Source: Arthrobacter sp. QXT-31 (GTDB taxonomy: Bacteria; Actinomycetota; Actinomycetes; Actinomycetales; Micrococcaceae). Taken from it: DNA of 64,000 nucleotides. Below are positions 46,315 to 55,578 of the stretch, piece by piece. The position numbers and the translations under genes are program-made. The notes beneath the pieces are model-generated. The model saw nothing but the letters and a program-made list of their open reading frames with translations, had not been told where the DNA came from and searched no databases. Within the stretch, counting starts at the first letter, position 1. Every line of letters starts with the position of its first letter. The stretch covers positions 3,100,001 to 3,164,000 of the forward strand of contig NZ_CP019304.1 of the NCBI RefSeq assembly GCF_001969265.1. The letters are read 5' to 3'.

Positions 46315-49038
46315 GTGCCAAGCAAGGCCAAAACCGGCAAGAAACTCGTGATTGTGGAGTCTCCGGCCAAGAGCAAGACCATCGCCAAGTACCTGGGCGA
46401 GGGCTTCATCGTTGAGGCCTCCATCGGTCACATCCGCGACCTGCCGCAGCCGTCCGAGCTCCCCGCGGACCTGAAGAAGACCTCCCTGGGCAAGTTCGCC
46501 GTCGACGTCGAAAACGACTTCAAGCCCTACTACGTCGTCTCCCCGGACAAGAAGAAAAAGGTGGCCGAGCTCAAGGCCCAGCTCAAAGACGCCGACGCGC
46601 TCTATCTCGCAACCGATGGGGACCGCGAGGGCGAAGCCATCGCGTGGCACCTCCTGGAGGTCCTGAAGCCCAAGGTCCCCGTGTACCGGATGACCTTCGG
46701 CGAAATCACCAAGGAAGCCATCCACCGGGCCATGGACAACCTGCGCGACGTCGATGCCGCCCTGGTGGACGCCCAGGAAACCCGCCGCATCCTGGACCGC
46801 CTTTACGGCTACGAGATCTCCCCGGTGCTGTGGCGCAAAGTGGCGCGCGGACTGTCCGCCGGCCGCGTGCAGTCCGTTGTCACCCGCATGGTGGTGGACC
46901 GCGAACGGGAGCGCATGGCGTTCAAGGCCGCGTCCTACTGGGACCTCACCGGGCAGTTCGGGGCGGACGCCGGCTCCTTCAAGGCGAAGCTCGCCGCCGT
47001 TGACGGCGCCAAGGTCGCCACCGGCCGGGATTTTAACGACGACGGCGAACTCACCTCGCGCAATGTGGCGCACCTGAACGAGGAACTCGCCACCTCCCTG
47101 GCAGCCGCCCTGCAGGACGCCGATTTCCGCGTCCGCTCGGTGGACACCAAGCCGTACACGCGCCGCCCGGCGGCGCCGTTCACCACCTCCACGCTGCAGC
47201 AGGAGGCCGGCCGCAAGCTGCGGTTCTCGTCCAAGAGCACCATGCAGATCGCCCAGCGGCTGTACGAGAACGGCTACATCACCTATATGCGTACGGACTC
47301 CTCGGCGCTGAGCGACGAGGCCGTCACGGCCGCCCGCCGCCAGGCTTCCGAGCTCTACGGCCCCGAATACGTGCCGCAGTCGCCGCGTGTCTACACCAGC
47401 AAGGCCGCCAACGCCCAGGAGGCCCACGAGGCCATCCGTCCCGCCGGTGACTCCTTCCGCACCCCGGCCCAGGTTGCCCAGCAACTCAGCGGCGACGAGT
47501 TCCGGCTGTACGAACTGATCTGGAAGCGCACCGTCGCCTCGCAGATGGCCGACGCCAAGGGCTCCACGGCCACCATCCGGCTGGGCGCTCTGGCCACCGA
47601 CGGCCGCGACGCCGAATTCTCCGCCTCCGGCACGGTCATCACGTTCCCCGGCTTCCTGGCCGCCTACGAGGAAGGCAAGGACGAAAGCCGCGGCGACGAC
47701 GATTCCGACGAGGGCCGCCGGCTGCCGAACGTCGCGAAGGGCGACGGGCTGTCCGCCTCCGACATCATCGCCGTCGGGCATGAGACCTCGCCGCCGCCGC
47801 GCTACACTGAAGCTTCCCTGACGGCCGAGCTGGAGAAGAAGGGCATCGGACGCCCGTCGACCTACGCCTCCACGATCTCCACTATCCAGGACCGCGGCTA
47901 CGTGCGGAAGCAGGGCTCTGCCCTGGTGCCGAGCTGGATCGCCTTCTCCGTGGTGCGGCTCCTCGAACAGCACTTCACGGATTATGTGGATTACGAGTTC
48001 ACTGCCGACATGGAAGGCGACCTGGACAAGATCGCCAACGGCCAGGCCGTGGGTGCCGCCTGGCTCAAGCACTTCTACTACGGCGAGGACACCGATCCCG
48101 GCCTGCTGAGCATCGTGAACAACCTGGGTGAGATCGACGCCCGGGAGATCAACTCCGTGCCCATCGCCGACGGCATCACGCTGCGGGTCGGCAAGTTCGG
48201 GCCGTACCTGGAGAGCTCGCTGCCCACGGTGGACCCCAAGACGGGTGAAGTGGTGGAGTCCGCCCGCGCCAACGTCCCGGACGATCTTGCCCCGGACGAG
48301 CTGACGGCCGAGAAGGCCGTGGAGCTCATGGAAACCGCGGCTCCCGAGGAACGGGTCCTGGGCGCTGACCCGCACACCGGGCACACGGTTGTAGCCAAGA
48401 ACGGCCGGTACGGCGCCTATGTCACCGAGATCATCCCCGAGATGACCGAGGAGCAGCTGGCCAGCCTGCCCGTGGAGTACTACAAGAACGGCAAGCCCAA
48501 GCCGCCGAAGAAGCCCGTCAAGGCCAAGCCGCGCACCGGTTCGCTGTTCAAATCCATGACCGTGGAATCTGTGACCCTGGACGAGGCGCTGCAGCTGATG
48601 AGCCTTCCGCGCGTGCTCGGTGAGGACGCCGAGGGCAACCCGATCACGGTGCAGAACGGCCGTTTCGGGCCGTACCTGAAGAAGGGCACGGACTCGCGGT
48701 CCATCGGCTCGGAAGAGGAAATCTTCACCATCACGCTGGAACAGGCATTGGAGATCTACTCCCAGCCCAAGCAGCGCGGTGCCCGCGCGGCCGTGCCGCC
48801 GCTGGCCGAATTCGGTCCGGACCCGGTGTCGGAGAAGAACATCGTGGTGAAGGAGGGCCGCTTCGGTCCGTACATCACCGACGGCATCACCAACATCACG
48901 GTGCCCCGCAGCACGTCACTGGAGGAACTGACCCGGGAACGCGCCGTCGAACTTCTGGCCGAAAAGCGGGCCAAGGGCCCGGTCAAGCGCACCACCACGC
49001 GCAAGGCCCCGGCCAAGAAGGCTGCCGCGAAGAAGTAG
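46315..49038 (+). CDS. topA: DNA topoisomerase I
   Basis: The 907-residue type IA topoisomerase relaxes negative supercoils. The TOPRIM domain begins LVIVESPAKSKTIAKYLG, the acidic DGDREGE triad follows, and catalytic Tyr324 is in YITYMRTDSS. The C-terminal part has repeated FGPY-type domains of actinobacterial TopA and no zinc-finger cysteines. It ends in a Lys/Ala-rich tail. A GTG start with AGGAG upstream is used. Size and domains fit the essential chromosomal enzyme. Confidence 0.97.
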   Translation: MPSKAKTGKKLVIVESPAKSKTIAKYLGEGFIVEASIGHIRDLPQPSELPADLKKTSLGKFAVDVENDFKPYYVVSPDKKKKVAELKAQLKDADALYLATDGDREGEAIAWHLLEVLKPKVPVYRMTFGEITKEAIHRAMDNLRDVDAALVDAQETRRILDRLYGYEISPVLWRKVARGLSAGRVQSVVTRMVVDRERERMAFKAASYWDLTGQFGADAGSFKAKLAAVDGAKVATGRDFNDDGELTSRNVAHLNEELATSLAAALQDADFRVRSVDTKPYTRRPAAPFTTSTLQQEAGRKLRFSSKSTMQIAQRLYENGYITYMRTDSSALSDEAVTAARRQASELYGPEYVPQSPRVYTSKAANAQEAHEAIRPAGDSFRTPAQVAQQLSGDEFRLYELIWKRTVASQMADAKGSTATIRLGALATDGRDAEFSASGTVITFPGFLAAYEEGKDESRGDDDSDEGRRLPNVAKGDGLSASDIIAVGHETSPPPRYTEASLTAELEKKGIGRPSTYASTISTIQDRGYVRKQGSALVPSWIAFSVVRLLEQHFTDYVDYEFTADMEGDLDKIANGQAVGAAWLKHFYYGEDTDPGLLSIVNNLGEIDAREINSVPIADGITLRVGKFGPYLESSLPTVDPKTGEVVESARANVPDDLAPDELTAEKAVELMETAAPEERVLGADPHTGHTVVAKNGRYGAYVTEIIPEMTEEQLASLPVEYYKNGKPKPPKKPVKAKPRTGSLFKSMTVESVTLDEALQLMSLPRVLGEDAEGNPITVQNGRFGPYLKKGTDSRSIGSEEEIFTITLEQALEIYSQPKQRGARAAVPPLAEFGPDPVSEKNIVVKEGRFGPYITDGITNITVPRSTSLEELTRERAVELLAEKRAKGPVKRTTTRKAPAKKAAAKK

Positions 49039-49087
49039 GGGCTGGGGACGAATTGCTTCGCGCCGGGCATCGTGGTCGAGTAGATAC

Positions 49088-49537
49088 ATGACTGAACAGC
49101 CGGAACCCGCAGACACCACGCCGCTGAACGACCTCGAGGAGAAGCTGGCCCGGGGCGGCCATCCGGACGCCGACCCGGTGGACGTCATCCTGTCGTTCCT
49201 CAACAACGAGGTCTACATCATCAGCTCCGACACGCTCGAGGGCGAGGACTCCCAGGTGGAGCCGCTCGTGCTGGGCAACGCGGACGGCCAGCCGGTCCTG
49301 GCCGTGTTCTCGCACCCCAGCCGGGTGGACGCCCAGTATCTCGAGGCCGCTCCCAACGTGCTCGGCACACAGGGCGCGGCGATCATCGCCAACATCGGCG
49401 ATGAGTTGGGCATGGTGATCAACCCCGGCGCGGCCTATGGTTTCGAGATCAATCCCGAAGGCATCGCCAACATCAAGCGCGACTTCAAGCGCGCCGACGA
49501 GGTGGACCCGAACCCCGCAGGGCTGGAAGGCGAGTAA
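49088..49537 (+). CDS. SseB-like protein
   Basis: A 149-residue protein matching the N-terminal SseB domain (DVILSFLNNEVYIISS, VLAVFSHPSRVDAQYLEAAPNV, LGMVINPGAAYGFEINPEGIANIK). SseB-type proteins in actinobacteria are small and soluble, with unknown function. It sits between topA and the Ppx/GppA gene in the same direction. No catalytic residues can be named. No clear ribosome-binding site precedes the ATG. Confidence 0.82.
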   Translation: MTEQPEPADTTPLNDLEEKLARGGHPDADPVDVILSFLNNEVYIISSDTLEGEDSQVEPLVLGNADGQPVLAVFSHPSRVDAQYLEAAPNVLGTQGAAIIANIGDELGMVINPGAAYGFEINPEGIANIKRDFKRADEVDPNPAGLEGE

Positions 49538-49677
49538 CTCCGGCCGGCTCTCCGCAATCCCGGCGGACAGCAAGGGTGCGGGGCAGCGCGGACAGCAAGC
49601 CGATGGGCGCAATGTGGATGTGCGCAATGTAGGCGTCGGGTTGCGTCCGCTGTGCCGGCGGGAGGAATAATGGCAGG

Positions 49678-50670
49678 ATGCGGCTAGGCGTCCTCGACAT
49701 CGGTTCCAACACTGTCCACCTCCTGCTGGTGGACGCCCACCCCGGCGCACGGCCTGTGCCCTTCGCCTCGCACAAGCGGCCCCTGTCGCTGGTGCAGTAC
49801 CTCGATGCGGACGGCAACATCACGGACGCCGGCCAGCACGAGCTCACGGAGTTCGTGCTGGAGGCCTGGGAGTTCGCGGCCCGCCACAAGGCCGAAGACC
49901 TGCTGGCATTCTGTACGTCGGCCATCCGCGAGGCCACCAACGGGCCCGCGGTCCTGGCCCGGGTCAAGCACGAAACCACGGTGACGCTGCAGGAGCTCAC
50001 GGGCAGCGAGGAAGCGTCCATGACCTTCTTCGCCGTCCGACGCTGGTATGGCTGGGCCGCCGGCACCGTCCTGAACTTCGACATCGGCGGCGGTTCGTTT
50101 GAAATGGCGCTCGGGCAGGACGAGCTGCCGGAACTGGCCACGTCCGTGCCCCTCGGCGCGAGCCGGCTGACCCGGGACTGGCTGCATGAGGACCCGCCGT
50201 CGGCGAAGAGCGTCAAGGAACTGCGCCGCTACATCCGGGCGACCCTCAAGCCGGTGGTCCGCAGCTTCAACGAGGTGGGCAGGGCGAACGTCGTGGCCGG
50301 CACCTCCAAGACCTTTCGTTCCCTGGCGCGGATCGCCGGGGCAGCCCCCAGCGCTGCTGGTCCCTACGTGAAACGCGACCTGAACCGCACAGACCTGGGC
50401 ATTTGGGCGCAGCGGATTTCCGCCATGAAGTCCGAGGACCGGCTCCACCTGCCGGGCGTCTCCGAGGCCCGCGCCAACCAGCTCCTTGCCGGTGCGCTGG
50501 TGGCCGAGGCGGCACTGGAGCTTTTTGAGTACAAGAAAATCAAGATCTGCCCATGGGCCCTGCGCGAGGGCCTCATCCTCCGGCGCCTCGACCAACTGGT
50601 GTTCGACGGTCCGCTGGAACCCGCCCCGCACGTGGGCATCCAGCAGGCCTCCGCTCTGCCTGCGCTTTAG
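49678..50670 (+). CDS. ppx: Ppx/GppA-family exopolyphosphatase
   Basis: The 330-residue protein has the ASKHA fold: LDIGSNTVHLLLVD at the N-terminus, FCTSAIREATN, the nucleotide/phosphate loop NFDIGGGSFEM near 122-132 and a final ALREGLILRRLD. It should split inorganic polyphosphate or pppGpp. The actinobacterial short type lacks the HD-like C-terminal extension of E. coli Ppx. GGAGG stands 12 bases upstream of the ATG at 49678. It is followed by a long non-coding stretch. Confidence 0.92.
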   Translation: MRLGVLDIGSNTVHLLLVDAHPGARPVPFASHKRPLSLVQYLDADGNITDAGQHELTEFVLEAWEFAARHKAEDLLAFCTSAIREATNGPAVLARVKHETTVTLQELTGSEEASMTFFAVRRWYGWAAGTVLNFDIGGGSFEMALGQDELPELATSVPLGASRLTRDWLHEDPPSAKSVKELRRYIRATLKPVVRSFNEVGRANVVAGTSKTFRSLARIAGAAPSAAGPYVKRDLNRTDLGIWAQRISAMKSEDRLHLPGVSEARANQLLAGALVAEAALELFEYKKIKICPWALREGLILRRLDQLVFDGPLEPAPHVGIQQASALPAL

Positions 50671-51161
50671 GATTCACCGGCGTCTTAACACGTAGCCGGG
50701 GGCGCCTTAACGAGTGAGCGCCGGCCGGTTACGCAGAAGAAGCTGGGGGGAACGCTTCTGCAACCGACCGGCGCCGCGCCGGCCCCGAAGGACCGGTTCC
50801 ATCACTCGCACCTGTGAGGCGTTTACGACTCTAGCGACGCAACATGGGTGTTCCTGGGGAGCTGCCTGAATGCCCGCTGGGAGCCAGTCCATGTGAGGCA
50901 CCCGGCCCGGCGGAGGGTCCCTAAAGCAAAGACACCGACGGCCTGCTGCAGAAAAATGGGCAAAACCACTGCAGAACCGCCGGTGCCTGACAAGCATCCC
51001 CATGCTTGCTTCATCACTCGCACCCTCAATGAGGTACTACCTAAGTTAGGGGCCCAAGGTGTGTGAATGCTCCGACAAACATGTGAGCTTCCTGTGAATG
51101 GGCGGGCTCCGGTGACTGGACGCCGTCTGCATCGGCAGCGCTGAACTGCAATGATGGACCA
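50671..51161. other. Long intergenic region between ppx and proC
   Basis: These 491 bases contain no well-supported ORF. On the minus strand two short frames each begin after a GGTGCGAGTGATG copy (near 50800 and 51015), but their products are not protein-like. A strong hairpin stands at 50718-50774. The repeated 13-base sequence and the hairpin suggest a non-coding RNA or regulatory region. Confidence 0.5.
50718..50774 (-). ncRNA. Candidate structured RNA with a C6 loop
   Basis: Outer arms GCGCCGGCCGGTT / AACCGACCGGCGC (one mismatch) and inner arms GCAGAAG / CTTCTGC stack around a 15-base loop. On the minus strand that loop holds CCCCCC, recalling the 6C RNA of actinobacteria, though only one such hairpin is evident here and the strand is inferred only from this. 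It is equally possible that this is a palindromic repeat. Confidence 0.3.
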
Positions 51162-51995
51162 ATGAGCAACCGAATCGCATTCCTTGGCTGTGGATCAATG
51201 AACGAGGCCATTTTGGGCGGCCTGCTGGAGGGGGGCATGGATCCCATGGAGATCGTGGCCACCGTCCGCCGCGCGGAACGTGCAGCGGAGCTGGCGGAAC
51301 GGCACGCCGGCATCACGGCCATCGCCGGCAGCGAAGAACCTGACAACAACAAGCAGGCCGCGAAGGCTGCAGGCATTGTCATTCTCGGCGTGAAGCCCGT
51401 GGGTATCGCCGAGCTCGCCCGGGAAATCAGTGACTCCCTTTCCCCCGATGCGATCGTCATTAGCGTTGCTGCCGCCGTCTCCATCGCCCAGCTCGAAGCC
51501 GCGCTGCCCGCTGGTCAGCCGGTGATCCGGACGATGCCCAACACCCCGGCGAAGCTGGGCCGCGGCGTGGTCTCGGTGTCTCCCGGCACCAACTGCACGC
51601 CCGAGCAGCTCCAGCGGGCGAAAGACATCCTCGGCGCCGTGGGGACCGTCGTCGAAATCCCGGAGGAGCAGGTGGACGCCCTCAGCGCCATCAGCGGTTC
51701 CGGTCCGGCCTACGCGTTCTACCTGGCCGAGGCCATGGCCGCCGCCGGCGTCGAACTCGGCCTTGACCAGGAGCTGGCGCTCTTGCTGGCACGCGAAACC
51801 GTGGCGGGGGCCGGCCTCATGCTGGCCGAACCCGGCGCCGAACCCAGCGCCCTGCGCAAAGCCGTGACCAGCCCCAACGGCACCACCGAACGGGCCATCG
51901 CAACCTTCGATGACCGCGGCATGCCGGCCATCATCGCCGCAGGCGCCCGCGCCGCGGCTGACCGCGCGGCCGAGATCACCAAGCAGCTCGGCTAG
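51162..51995 (+). CDS. proC: Pyrroline-5-carboxylate reductase
   Basis: The 277-residue enzyme reduces pyrroline-5-carboxylate to proline with NAD(P)H. The Rossmann loop IAFLGCGSMNEAILGG opens the protein. VIRTMPNTPAKLGRGV and DALSAISGSGPAYAFYLAEAM follow, and the dimer region carries LRKAVTSPNGTTERAI. All diagnostic blocks are present and length is normal. It stands alone between a non-coding stretch and a convergent potassium-transport pair. Confidence 0.97.
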   Translation: MSNRIAFLGCGSMNEAILGGLLEGGMDPMEIVATVRRAERAAELAERHAGITAIAGSEEPDNNKQAAKAAGIVILGVKPVGIAELAREISDSLSPDAIVISVAAAVSIAQLEAALPAGQPVIRTMPNTPAKLGRGVVSVSPGTNCTPEQLQRAKDILGAVGTVVEIPEEQVDALSAISGSGPAYAFYLAEAMAAAGVELGLDQELALLLARETVAGAGLMLAEPGAEPSALRKAVTSPNGTTERAIATFDDRGMPAIIAAGARAAADRAAEITKQLG

Positions 51996-52039
51996 TCCCC
52001 ACCCGCACCCTAACCTCGCAAGTCCGCACTGCTCCCAGC

Positions 52040-52069
52040 CCCGCAGGCTCGGTCAGGGAACCCTGCGGG
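52040..52069. terminator. Possible weak terminator between proC and ktrA
   Basis: CCCGCAGG and CCTGCGGG pair around a 14-base loop between the convergent genes. No T run follows, so it may be only a structural element. Confidence 0.3.
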
Positions 52070-52079
52070 CGTGGGCCCC

Positions 52080-52766
52080 CTACGGCCGCGCGGCGAACCG
52101 TTCCAGCAGGTCCACGTGGCCGGAGACGATCAGCATGTCGCGGGCGGACACCTTGGTCTCGGGCCGAGCGTAGGTGAAGTCTTCACCCGGGGACTTCACG
52201 CCCACGATGGTCACGCCGTACTTGGACCGCACCTTGGACTCGTCCAGCGTGAAACCTACTGTTTCACGCGGGGGATACATCTTGACGATCGCGAAGTCGT
52301 CGTCGAACTCGATGAAGTCCAGCATGCGCCCGGAGACCAGGTGCGCGGCGCGGACGCCGGCGTCGGCCTCGGGGTAGATGACGTGGTTGGCGCCGATGCG
52401 GGTGAGGATTTTGCCGTGCGACGGCGTGATGGCCTTGACCCACAGGTGCTCGATGCCGAGGTCCACCAGGTTCACGGTGATGAGCACCGAGGACTCAATG
52501 GACGTGCCGACGCCGACGACGGCAGAACTGAACTCCTGCGCACCCAGCTGGCGCAGCGCGTCGATGTTGGTGGCGTCCGCCTCCACCACGTGGGTCAGGA
52601 GGGGGGCCCACTTCTGGACGAGGGACCTGTCGCGCTCGATGGCCAGCACCTCGCGTCCCTGCTTCACCAGCTGCTCGGCCGTGGAGGAGCCGAAGCGGCC
52701 CAGCCCGATCACCAGTACCGGTGCGTTGTGGGCGGGGCGGGCGGGGGCACCTGAGGAATTAGCCAA
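52080..52766 (-). CDS. ktrA: KtrA/TrkA-type potassium channel regulatory subunit
   Basis: This 228-residue protein has one RCK module: the nucleotide loop VIGLGRFGSSTAEQL, the EADATN segment, and a TrkA-C domain (DEFDDDFAIVKMYPPRE to the C-terminus). A single RCK copy fits KtrA rather than the double-module TrkA of E. coli. It senses nucleotides and gates the membrane partner encoded upstream; the genes overlap by 8 bases. Confidence 0.92.
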   Translation of the reverse strand: MANSSGAPARPAHNAPVLVIGLGRFGSSTAEQLVKQGREVLAIERDRSLVQKWAPLLTHVVEADATNIDALRQLGAQEFSSAVVGVGTSIESSVLITVNLVDLGIEHLWVKAITPSHGKILTRIGANHVIYPEADAGVRAAHLVSGRMLDFIEFDDDFAIVKMYPPRETVGFTLDESKVRSKYGVTIVGVKSPGEDFTYARPETKVSARDMLIVSGHVDLLERFAARP

Positions 52767-54189
52767 TGATGGGCCTCTCTTCCGGGTAGTGGTACAGCTG
52801 GCTGCGCTGGCGCAGTGCCAGGGCAGCGGCGAGGGTGACGGTGCCGACGCGGCCGGCGAACATCAGGGCGGACAGGACATACACGCCCGACGGCGGCAGC
52901 TCGGCGCTGAGGTTGGTGCTCAGGCCGACAGTGGCAAACGCCGAGATGGTTTCGAACAGCACCCGGTCCAGCGACGCCCCGCTGATCTGCAGAAGCAGGA
53001 ACGCGGACGCGGAAACCAGCGTGGCACCTGCCACGATCACCGAGATCGCCACGCGCATGGTCCCCTCGGGGATGGTGCGGCCATAGACCTTGACGTCCGC
53101 GTCGCCGCGGGCCTCGGCGATGATGGCCAGGAACATGACGGCGATGGTGGTCACCTTGATGCCGCCGGCCGTTGAAGCCGAGCCGCCGCCGGCGAACATG
53201 AGGGCGTCCGTCAGCAGCATGGTGGTGGATTCCATCTGGTTCTGGTCCACCAGGTTGAAGCCGCCGGAGCGGGTCATTACGGAGGCGAAAAGGGAGTGCG
53301 TGATCTTGTCGCCCAGGCTCATGCCGCCGATGGTGCGGGCGTTGTCCCACTCCATGAGGGCCCACAGCACCGTGCCGGCAGCGAGCAGGATAAACGAGAC
53401 CTGGATGGTGAGCTTCGTGTGCAGGTTCCACTTGTGCCAGTTCAGCCCGTTCTGCTGCAGGACCATGACCACGGGGAAGCCCAGGCTGCCCAGGAACACG
53501 CCCAGCATGAGGGGGATGAGGATCCAGAGGTCTGTTTCGTAGGGGACGATGCCGTCCGAGTGCGGGGTGAAGCCGGCGTTGTTGAAGGACGAGATGGCGT
53601 AGAAGACACCGTGCCAGACGGACTGCCAGAACGGCTCGCCGAGGACCATGAAGCGCGGGATCAGGGCGATCGCGAGGGCGGCCTCGATGACCACCGAGGT
53701 GGTGATGACGATCCGCAGCAGCGTACCCACCTCGCCAAGGCGGCCGGCGTTCATGGCCTCCTGGGCGATGAGCTTGCCGCGGACACCAAGCTTCTTGCTC
53801 ACCATCAGGGCCAGCAGCGAAGCCAGGGTCAGCGTGCCGAGGCCGCCGACGAAGATGCCGATCAGAATGATGAGCTGCCCGAAGAAGGACCAGTGCACGG
53901 CGGTGGACACCACGGTCAGGCCCGTGACGCAGACAGCCGAGACGGCGGTGAAGAGGGCCTGGTGGATCGGGGTGAAGTCGCCGGTTGCCGAGGACGCGGG
54001 CAGCGACAGGAGGCCGGTGAAGAGGAGGATGACCACCACGAACGCGCTCAGGGCAAGGCGGGCCGGCGACGTGTTGGCGATGTCGTCGATGAAGTCACGG
54101 ATGCCCGTGAATATCCAAAGGCCCTCGCGCTCCGGCGCTCCGGGGTGCCAGTTGGCCGGGCTTTTGGACCTCGACTGGCTTTGGGTCAT
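52759..54189 (-). CDS. ktrB: KtrB/TrkH-type potassium transporter
   Basis: The 476-residue membrane protein has four pore-loop repeats of the Trk/Ktr/HKT family, with selectivity turns such as FTAVSAVCVTGLT and a FNNAGFT in later repeats, and about eight helices. It takes up potassium, gated by the RCK protein encoded next. Gene order (transporter then RCK) and the overlap show an operon. AcuC is divergent from it. Confidence 0.94.
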   Translation of the reverse strand: MTQSQSRSKSPANWHPGAPEREGLWIFTGIRDFIDDIANTSPARLALSAFVVVILLFTGLLSLPASSATGDFTPIHQALFTAVSAVCVTGLTVVSTAVHWSFFGQLIILIGIFVGGLGTLTLASLLALMVSKKLGVRGKLIAQEAMNAGRLGEVGTLLRIVITTSVVIEAALAIALIPRFMVLGEPFWQSVWHGVFYAISSFNNAGFTPHSDGIVPYETDLWILIPLMLGVFLGSLGFPVVMVLQQNGLNWHKWNLHTKLTIQVSFILLAAGTVLWALMEWDNARTIGGMSLGDKITHSLFASVMTRSGGFNLVDQNQMESTTMLLTDALMFAGGGSASTAGGIKVTTIAVMFLAIIAEARGDADVKVYGRTIPEGTMRVAISVIVAGATLVSASAFLLLQISGASLDRVLFETISAFATVGLSTNLSAELPPSGVYVLSALMFAGRVGTVTLAAALALRQRSQLYHYPEERPIIG

Positions 54190-54296
54190 GTGCGGCTGTT
54201 CCTAGGTTGACTCTCTGCTTCCTCAAGTAGTAAACCACTAAACCCCGGGCCAATGGCCGGGTCGGGAGCGAACCTGGCTCGGGTAGCCTGTGAGTG

Positions 54297-55508
54297 ATGA
54301 CATTCCAGTCCGGACTCAGCCTCCCCGCACTGCCAACGACGGTGGTGTGGGACGCCGCCATGACGGCGTACAACTTCGGCCCCGGCCACCCGATGGCGCC
54401 CGAGCGCCTGGACCTGACCGCCCGGCTGGCCCGGAGCCTGGGCCTGCTGGACCTTGACCACGTCACACTGTCGGCCCCGGACGTGGCCGGCGACGGCGAG
54501 CTCACCACCGTCCACAGCGCCGACTTCGTGGCTGCCGTCCGCCGGGCCAGCGACAACCCTGCCGCCGCGGACGAGTCCTACGGGCTCGGCACCGAGGACG
54601 ATCCCGCCTTTGCCGGCATGCACGAGGCCGCGGCCCGGCTGGCCGGCGGCTCGCTCCTCGCCGCGAGTACGATCCTGGACGGCTCGGCCGTGCGGGCTGT
54701 GAACTTCGGCGGCGGGTTGCACCACGCCTCCCGGGAGCGCGCCAGCGGCTTTTGCGTCTACAACGACGCCGCCCTGGCGGTGCGGAAACTGCTCGACGGC
54801 GGCGTGCAGCGCGTGGCATATATCGACGTCGACGCGCACCACGGGGACGGGACGCAAAGCATCTTCTGGGACGATCCCCGCGTCCTCACCATCTCCCTCC
54901 ACGAGACCGGCATGACCCTTTTCCCCGGGACCGGCTTCGCCAACGAGATCGGCGGTCCCGAAGCCCTGGGGAGTGCCGTGAACGTGGCACTGCCGGCGGG
55001 AACGGGCGACGCCGGCTGGCTGCGGGCCTTCCACGCCGTGGTCCCGCAGCTCGTGGGCGCCTTCGGGCCCGACGTCATCGTCAGCCAGCACGGCTGCGAC
55101 TCCCACCGGCTCGATCCGCTGACCCATCTCAGCGTAAGCGTGGACGGACAGCGCGAGGCCGCCACCGCCGTCGCAAATCTCGCCGCGCGGTACTGCGAAA
55201 ACCGCTGGATCGCCACCGGCGGCGGCGGATACCACATCACCGGCGTGGTGCCACGGACCTGGAGCCACCTGATCGGCATCGCCGCGAACCGCCCGGTGCC
55301 GCTGCGGACCCCCGTGCCCGGGGCGTGGCGGACCTATGTGCAGGAGCGCTACGGCGTGGACACCCCCGAGAGCATGGGCGATGACGCCGATGTCTGGTGG
55401 CGCTCGTGGGAGGTGGGCTTCGACCCCAACGACGACGTCGACCGCACCGTGATGGCCACCCGCAAGGAAGTCTTCCCGCTCCACGGGCTCGACCCCTGGT
55501 TCGACTAG
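54297..55508 (+). CDS. acuC: Acetoin utilisation AcuC-like deacetylase
   Basis: The 403-residue class I/II histone-deacetylase-like protein has the N-terminal YNFGPGHPMAPERL, the zinc-site blocks GGGLHHASRERASGFCVYND and IDVDAHHGDGTQ, and GGGGYHITGV near the end. AcuC removes the acetyl group that silences acetyl-CoA synthetase in Bacillus, and acs is also in this window. TAGCCT stands 7 bases before the ATG and there is no ribosome-binding site (leaderless). A GTG three bases upstream is less likely. Confidence 0.93.
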   Translation: MTFQSGLSLPALPTTVVWDAAMTAYNFGPGHPMAPERLDLTARLARSLGLLDLDHVTLSAPDVAGDGELTTVHSADFVAAVRRASDNPAAADESYGLGTEDDPAFAGMHEAAARLAGGSLLAASTILDGSAVRAVNFGGGLHHASRERASGFCVYNDAALAVRKLLDGGVQRVAYIDVDAHHGDGTQSIFWDDPRVLTISLHETGMTLFPGTGFANEIGGPEALGSAVNVALPAGTGDAGWLRAFHAVVPQLVGAFGPDVIVSQHGCDSHRLDPLTHLSVSVDGQREAATAVANLAARYCENRWIATGGGGYHITGVVPRTWSHLIGIAANRPVPLRTPVPGAWRTYVQERYGVDTPESMGDDADVWWRSWEVGFDPNDDVDRTVMATRKEVFPLHGLDPWFD

Positions 55509-55578
55509 TTCTTCACGGGAGCTGACGCCCGCGAAATAGTAGATGCCATTAGGCGTATATGTCGCTAGGGTGGGTCTC

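Noticed and set aside
50707..51066. Short frames on both strands between ppx and proC
   Set aside because: The products are rich in Arg and Cys with no protein-like pattern, and none has a convincing ribosome-binding site; recorded as an intergenic region instead.
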